Assembly: GCF_018531425.1 (NCBI RefSeq)
Contig: NZ_JAHBOI010000003.1
Coordinates: 186,001-250,000 of the forward strand
Direction: 5' to 3'
DNA: 64,000 bases
From: Paenarthrobacter sp. DKR-5
Lineage (GTDB): Bacteria > Actinomycetota > Actinomycetes > Actinomycetales > Micrococcaceae
A program made the translations under genes and the position numbers. Below, one piece after another: positions 59,679 through 64,000 of this stretch. Each line of letters starts with the position of its first letter. The first letter of the stretch is position 1. The notes beneath the pieces were generated by a model. The model saw only the letters and a program-made list of their open reading frames with translations. It ran no database searches and was not told where the DNA came from.

Positions 59679-60590
59679 GTGGATGAGAGCAGCGCAGGCC
59701 CGCAGGAGACCGACGAGACAATGACAGGGCAGGTGCTGCCGGCGCCCGGCCAGGACGGGGAAGGCCGCATCGTCCTGGCGGCCACCCCGATCGGGAACAT
59801 CGGGGACGCGTCGCCGCGCCTGGTCGAGTTGCTGCAAACCGCCGACGTCGTCGCCGCGGAGGACACCCGGCGCCTGCACCGTCTCGTCCAAGCCCTTGGC
59901 ATCACCGTCGGCGGCCGGATCATCAGCTACCACGAGCACAACGAAGCCTCCCGGACAGCGGATCTGCTCGGGCTGGTCGGCGGCGGGAGCACCTTGCTCA
60001 TGGTTACCGACGCCGGCATGCCGGCAGTCTCCGACCCCGGGTTCCGCCTGGTCGAGGCAGCGGTGGAGGCGGGGCTGGTCGTCACCGCCGTGCCCGGTCC
60101 CTCGGCCGTGCTCACAGCTCTCGCCCTCTCAGGCCTGCCTACGGACCGTTTCTGCTTCGAAGGGTTCCTGCCGCGGAAGGCGGGCGAGCGGGCCGGCCGG
60201 CTGAAGGAACTCGCCGCCGAACGCCGCACGATGGTGTTCTTCGAGGCCCCGCACCGGCTGGAGCCGATGCTGCGCGCGCTGCACGAGGCTTTCGGCCCGG
60301 ACCGGCGCGCGGCCGTTGCCAGGGAACTGACCAAGCTGCACGAGGAGGTGCTGCGCGGACCGCTGCAGGAGCTGCTGGGCTGGGCGGAAAGTTCCGAGGT
60401 CCGGGGTGAGATCGCCGTCGTCGTCGCCGGTGCGCCGGAAGCAGTGCCGGACCGGCCCGAGGACCACGTGGAGGCTGTCAACGCCCTCGTTGCGCAGGGC
60501 GCCCGGCTGAAGGAGGCCGTGGCCGCCGTGGCCGAGGACAAGCGGCTGAGCAAGCGGGAGCTGTACGCTGCGGTGCTCGCCGCCCGGTGA
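59679..60590 (+). CDS. rsmI: 16S rRNA (cytidine(1402)-2'-O)-methyltransferase
   Basis: RsmI methylates the 2'-O of C1402 in the decoding centre of 16S rRNA using SAM. The 303-residue protein has the tetrapyrrole-methylase fold signatures: LAATPIGNIGDASPRLVELL, VVAAEDTRR, SYHEHNE and VTDAGMPAVSDPGFRLV, and GPSAVLTALALSGLPTDRFCFEGFLPRK. The first 25 residues are non-conserved. GTG 59679 lies six bases behind TAGGCT, a leaderless start. Confidence 0.95.
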   Translation: MDESSAGPQETDETMTGQVLPAPGQDGEGRIVLAATPIGNIGDASPRLVELLQTADVVAAEDTRRLHRLVQALGITVGGRIISYHEHNEASRTADLLGLVGGGSTLLMVTDAGMPAVSDPGFRLVEAAVEAGLVVTAVPGPSAVLTALALSGLPTDRFCFEGFLPRKAGERAGRLKELAAERRTMVFFEAPHRLEPMLRALHEAFGPDRRAAVARELTKLHEEVLRGPLQELLGWAESSEVRGEIAVVVAGAPEAVPDRPEDHVEAVNALVAQGARLKEAVAAVAEDKRLSKRELYAAVLAAR

Positions 60591-60766
60591 CCGGCACCCG
60601 GCCGCTGCCCCGACCGTTTGTACTGCTGCACAGCAGAGCGGGGGTCCCGTCGTGCAGCCTTGCATGGACACTGCTCCGCGCACGGGGATAGCGTGGCCTC
60701 AATCGGCGGGCCGCAATCCGCACGCCGCGCAGCAAGATTTTTCAACGACGAACCGTGGAGGCAGCA
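60591..60766 (+). promoter_or_regulatory. Upstream region of the aldehyde dehydrogenase gene
   Basis: 176 nt without a gene. CTGCTG-CA-CAGCAG at 60623-60636 is a perfect palindrome 33 nt behind the rsmI stop, either an operator or a short terminator stem. A possible -10 TAGCGT lies at 60689-60694 with no well-spaced -35. The leader ends in GGAGG five bases before the ATG. Confidence 0.35.
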
Positions 60767-62260
60767 ATGTCGGTGACGACCGAGCGCGAGAGCGAACTTC
60801 TAGCATCAGTACCGACCGGGTTGTTGATCGGGGGCCAGTGGCGCCCGGCTGCAGCGGGCGGCACCTTCGACGTCGAGGACCCCTCGACCGGCAAGACGCT
60901 GCTGACGATCGCCGACGCCGGCCCCGAGGACGGGGCGGCGGCGCTGGACGCCGCTGCGGCGGCCCAGGAGTCGTGGGCGCGGACGGCCCCGCGGGAGCGC
61001 GGGGAGATCCTGCGCCGGGCGTTCGAGCTGGTGACGGAACGCGCGGATGATTTCGCCCTCCTGATGACCCTTGAGATGGGCAAGCCCCTGACAGAGGCCC
61101 GCGGCGAAGTGACCTACGGAGCGGAGTTCCTGCGCTGGTTCTCCGAGGAGGCCGTACGGGCTTTCGGCCGGTACTCGGTGTCCCCGGACGGCAAGTCCCG
61201 GCTGCTGGTGAACAAGAAGCCGGTGGGGCCCTGCCTGCTGATCACCCCGTGGAACTTCCCGCTGGCGATGGCGACGCGCAAGATTGCCCCGGCAGTGGCC
61301 GCCGGCTGCACGATGGTGCTGAAGCCGGCCAACCTGACCCCGCTGACGTCGTCGCTGTTCGCGGCCGTCATGCAGGAGGCGGGGCTGCCCGACGGCGTGC
61401 TCAACGTCGTGCACACCCGTGACGCGGGCGGCGTGACCGGGCCGCTGATCAAGGACGAGCGGCTGCGCAAGCTCTCCTTCACCGGGTCGACGCCGGTGGG
61501 GCGCAGCCTGCTGGAGGCGGCGGCCGGCAACGTGCTGCGGACCTCGATGGAGCTCGGCGGCAACGCCCCCTTCGTGGTGTTCGAGGACGCTGACCTGGAC
61601 GCCGCCGTGACCGGCGCGATGCTCGCGAAGCTGCGGAACATGGGCGAGGCCTGCACGGCCGCGAACCGCTTTATCGTGCACGAATCCGTGGCGGAGGAGT
61701 TCGGGCGCAAGTTCGCCGCGAAGATGGCGGACATGCCGACCGGCCGCGGAACCGAGGATGAGACCAAGGTGGGTCCGCTCATCGACGGCAAGAGCCGAGA
61801 CAAGGTGCACGACCTCGTCTCGGACGCGCTCGGCAACGGCGCGACCGCGGTGATCGGCGGCGCCCCGGTGGACGGTCCGGGCTACTTCTACCAGCCGACC
61901 GTGCTGACCGGTGTCGCTGCGGGTTCGCGGATCCTGAAGGAAGAGATCTTTGGCCCGGTCGCGCCGATCGTGACCTTCTCGACCGAGGACGAGGCTGTGC
62001 GCCTGGCCAACGACACCGAGTACGGGCTCGTGGCGTACGTGTTCACCAAGGACCTGAACCGCGGGCTCCGGATGGGCGAGCGGCTTGAGACCGGCATGCT
62101 CGGCCTGAACGCCGGCGTCGTGTCCAACGCGGCCGCTCCGTTCGGCGGCGTGAAGCAGTCCGGCCTGGGCCGCGAGGGCGGGCTCGAAGGCATCGAGGAG
62201 TACCTGTACACGCAGTACATCGGCATCGCCGACCCGTACACCGACAGCCCGGTCGGCTAG
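60767..62260 (+). CDS. gabD: NAD(P)-dependent succinate-semialdehyde dehydrogenase
   Basis: A 497-residue aldehyde dehydrogenase of the GabD group, which oxidises succinate semialdehyde to succinate, linking GABA and related breakdown to the TCA cycle. ITPWNFPLAMATRKIAPA, the general base Glu near 261 in MELGGNAPF, and the catalytic Cys near 293 in GEACTAANRF are all present; KEEIFGPVAPI and FGGVKQSGLGREGG close the fold. The substrate is inferred from overall similarity to SSADH and could be another semialdehyde. ATG 60767 follows GGAGG. A classic terminator hairpin follows the gene. Confidence 0.9.
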   Translation: MSVTTERESELLASVPTGLLIGGQWRPAAAGGTFDVEDPSTGKTLLTIADAGPEDGAAALDAAAAAQESWARTAPRERGEILRRAFELVTERADDFALLMTLEMGKPLTEARGEVTYGAEFLRWFSEEAVRAFGRYSVSPDGKSRLLVNKKPVGPCLLITPWNFPLAMATRKIAPAVAAGCTMVLKPANLTPLTSSLFAAVMQEAGLPDGVLNVVHTRDAGGVTGPLIKDERLRKLSFTGSTPVGRSLLEAAAGNVLRTSMELGGNAPFVVFEDADLDAAVTGAMLAKLRNMGEACTAANRFIVHESVAEEFGRKFAAKMADMPTGRGTEDETKVGPLIDGKSRDKVHDLVSDALGNGATAVIGGAPVDGPGYFYQPTVLTGVAAGSRILKEEIFGPVAPIVTFSTEDEAVRLANDTEYGLVAYVFTKDLNRGLRMGERLETGMLGLNAGVVSNAAAPFGGVKQSGLGREGGLEGIEEYLYTQYIGIADPYTDSPVG

Positions 62261-62303
62261 GCAGACTGCCGGCGGCGCGTCAGCGCGTCGGCGTTAGCAA
62301 CCT

Positions 62304-62342
62304 GGACCGGCGATAGGGAAATCTCCCTATCGCCGGTCCTTT
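62304..62342. terminator. Bidirectional hairpin terminator
   Basis: GGACCGGCGATAGGGA (62304-62319) pairs perfectly over 16 bp with TCCCTATCGCCGGTCC (62324-62339), loop AATC, followed by TTT on the plus strand. It lies 44 nt behind gabD and 33 nt before the stop of the convergent transglutaminase gene: the best intrinsic terminator in the window. Confidence 0.9.
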
Positions 62343-62374
62343 GTGCTCACCGGGTTGTGCTCACCGGACTCTGC

Positions 62375-64000
62375 TTACCGGGCGTGCCAACCGGAGTGGC
62401 CGGTGTGCCCGCGCCGACGTCGCCGCAGCGGGTGGCGCAGCCAGGCGCCCCAGCGGGAGAAGATCGACGCCGGCAGGACGACGGCGCGCACGCGCTGCAG
62501 CAGGGGCGCCCGCCCGCGCAACGCGCTGCGCACCGCGGAGAGGTCGCGCCGGGCTTCCTCGCGCCGGGCTTCGTCTGCGCCGCCGCTCTCCGGCCCGGGA
62601 CGGCCGTAGGCGGTCTCCTCATAGCGCCTCGCCAGGCGTCCAAGGGCGGCCTCAGCCTCGGCCGGCGCCCCTGCCGGCCCAGGCATCCCTGGCGACGCGG
62701 CCACCGCGTCCGTCGCCGCCTGCGGCCCGGCTGCGCCGCGCAGCAGGCGGCCGGCGAACCGCCGCGGCGTCTCGCTGGCCAAGGGCGGCGAACCGTAATC
62801 CGCCGCCAGGTCGGTCAGTTCGTCCCACGGCGCTGCACCCCCGGGCCGTCCCGACCGCCGGCGCCGCAGGGCAGCGCGGCTTGCTGCCGGGGCCGCTGCC
62901 AGCAGGCCGGCCAGCAGCAGCCCGGCCGCGGCGGGCAGCCAGTCGGTGCCCCGTGCAGGCTGAGCCGGTGCCGGGGCGGCCGCGGCCGGCGTCGTCGGCT
63001 TCGCGCTGGGGGCGGCCGCTGCGCCGCTGGGCGCCTGCCGCGGATCCAGGCTGTCGGCCGACGTCCGTCCCGGCCGCTGCGGCGAGTCGGTCACGGCATA
63101 GTCGGGGACGGCCCCCCGCGAGGGCGTCGGCTCGAACGGAACCCAGCCGAGGCCCTCGAAGTACAGCTCAGGCCACGCGTGCGCGTCGCGGGAGTCGACC
63201 TGGTACTCGGTGAGCTTGACGCCGTCTTCGGAAGGAACGGTCCTGCCGGTGGGTTCCCCGGGGGCGTAGCCCACGGCGATCCGGCTCGGGATGCCGGCCA
63301 GCCGGGCCATGACCGCCATCGTGGACGCGAAATGCACGCAGTAGCCGCTCTTGGCCTGCAGGAATTTGGCGATCACGTCCATGCCGCTGCCGTCGTACCC
63401 GCCGTCGACCGGTGCCTGCTCGGAGTAGGTGAAGTCCCCGGAGCGCAGGAAGCGCTGGATGGCAAGGGCCTTCTCATAGGGTGTGCGGGCGCCGCCGGCC
63501 ACGGAGTTTTCGGTGGACTTGATGATGTCCGGAACCGGCGGCAGGGCCAGGAACTGCCGGTCCAGGTTGCTGCGCGGCGGGTCCGCCGCCGCCGCCAGCG
63601 CTGCCGGCCCGAGGTCCGGGGTGACGCTGCGCACCAGGTAATTCTGGCCTGCGGAGTTGGTGTCCTCGCCCTTGATGGACAGCGTCTCCGGATCCCAGGT
63701 CCATTTGCCGTCCAGGCCCAGGACGCTGACCGGGGCGTAGGGGACCGGCAGCCAGGGGCTGCTGAAATCGCCCGAGTCGATGCGGGTGGTCGTCGTCTTG
63801 CCGGACTGGCCGGGACCCAGCACGTCAAAACCCATCCGGCCCACGCCCAGCTGCCGCTGGTCGTCCCGGGGTGTCGGCTGCCAGACGCTTCCCTCGAAGT
63901 CATCCAAGGTCACCGCCCGCAGGTAGAGCGGGGTTGTGGCGTCGGTCGCGTAGGTCATCCTGCTTTGGCCGCTTGCTTCGCGCAGGTCGTTGCCGAGCGC
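62375..64000 (-). CDS. Transglutaminase-like (TgpA family) protein, 5' end cut by window edge
   Basis: The last 541 codons of a TgpA-type protein. The frame is open to the right edge, so the N-terminal membrane part and start lie outside. Visible are the TgpA N-side domain (YLRAVTLDDFEGSVW), the papain-like transglutaminase core with Cys in KSGYCVHFASTMAVMARLAG, His in DSRDAHAWPELYF and the nearby Glu/Asp, one membrane segment (LPAAAGLLLAGLLAAAPAA), and a cytoplasmic DUF4129-like Arg/Glu-rich tail. Such proteins usually sit beside a DUF58 and a MoxR gene, which would be expected just outside the window. Confidence 0.9.
   Translation of the reverse strand, partial: ALGNDLREASGQSRMTYATDATTPLYLRAVTLDDFEGSVWQPTPRDDQRQLGVGRMGFDVLGPGQSGKTTTTRIDSGDFSSPWLPVPYAPVSVLGLDGKWTWDPETLSIKGEDTNSAGQNYLVRSVTPDLGPAALAAAADPPRSNLDRQFLALPPVPDIIKSTENSVAGGARTPYEKALAIQRFLRSGDFTYSEQAPVDGGYDGSGMDVIAKFLQAKSGYCVHFASTMAVMARLAGIPSRIAVGYAPGEPTGRTVPSEDGVKLTEYQVDSRDAHAWPELYFEGLGWVPFEPTPSRGAVPDYAVTDSPQRPGRTSADSLDPRQAPSGAAAAPSAKPTTPAAAAPAPAQPARGTDWLPAAAGLLLAGLLAAAPAASRAALRRRRSGRPGGAAPWDELTDLAADYGSPPLASETPRRFAGRLLRGAAGPQAATDAVAASPGMPGPAGAPAEAEAALGRLARRYEETAYGRPGPESGGADEARREEARRDLSAVRSALRGRAPLLQRVRAVVLPASIFSRWGAWLRHPLRRRRRGHTGHSGWHAR

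Overview
The window is high-GC, gene-dense DNA that reads as the chromosome of a Micrococcaceae actinobacterium of Arthrobacter/Pseudarthrobacter type. The pointers are mycothiol metabolism (mca), a WhiB regulator beside the actinobacterial GT2/DUF5719/DUF3499/Trm112/ahcY block, a TIGR03089 protein, protein O-mannosyltransferase, LCP and Fem-type wall enzymes, and many genes that begin directly behind a TANNNT -10 box with no Shine-Dalgarno. I see no rRNA, tRNA, CRISPR array, insertion sequence, phage or integrated element. Nearly all of it looks like core chromosome.

Layout. 1-3.8 kb: a galactose locus, with deoR-type regulator, galT and galK running left by ATGA overlaps and galM running right from the same control region. 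3.9-6.9 kb: AI-2E family transporter, ilvA and a rhomboid protease. 7-12.5 kb: greA, DUF4307, mca, a small membrane protein, a DUF255 thioredoxin-domain protein and hemolysin III. 12.6-19.1 kb: short-chain isoprenyl transferase, PIN-PhoH ATPase, prepilin peptidase, PoxB-type pyruvate oxidase, Nudix hydrolase and a frameshifted DUF559 gene. 19.2-24.1 kb: fumC, carbonic anhydrase, DUF4245, glpX and galE. 24.2-30.7 kb: a leftward wall and purine block (purK-purE-LCP-manA-Fem) and gtrA. 30.7-39.5 kb: a stress island with universal stress protein, a HAD-GH65 fusion, a P-type ATPase, a zinc alcohol dehydrogenase and three small unknown proteins. 39.5-49 kb: TIGR03089, whiB, giant GT2 glycosyltransferase, DUF5719, MMP-like protein, DUF3499, Trm112 and ahcY. 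49-64 kb: L,D-transpeptidase, DUF2332, GNAT, SDR, RDD/SpoIIM pair, TIGR01906 protein, acyl-CoA ligase, PMT, rsmI, aldehyde dehydrogenase and a transglutaminase-domain protein cut by the right edge.

Three patterns go beyond the gene list. First, five long intergenic palindromes share the core CGGCCAGTTA..GGCGG and each sits 3-37 nt behind the stop of a rightward gene between 6.9 and 24.2 kb; none occurs in the remaining 40 kb. This looks like a REP-like family. Second, the stress island carries repeated 14-bp boxes close to GGGACTTTCGGCCC, which resemble the mycobacterial DosR/DevR box, in both of its divergent promoter regions. The gene content (Usp, cation ATPase, dehydrogenase) fits a dormancy or hypoxia-type regulon, and three unknown small proteins lie under it. 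Third, at least a dozen genes have leaderless starts, with TANNNT placed 6-8 nt before ATG or GTG.

Further oddities are a GT2 gene that seems to start at CTG or ATT over the whiB stop, and well-formed operator-like palindromes upstream of galT/galM, hemolysin III and whiB.
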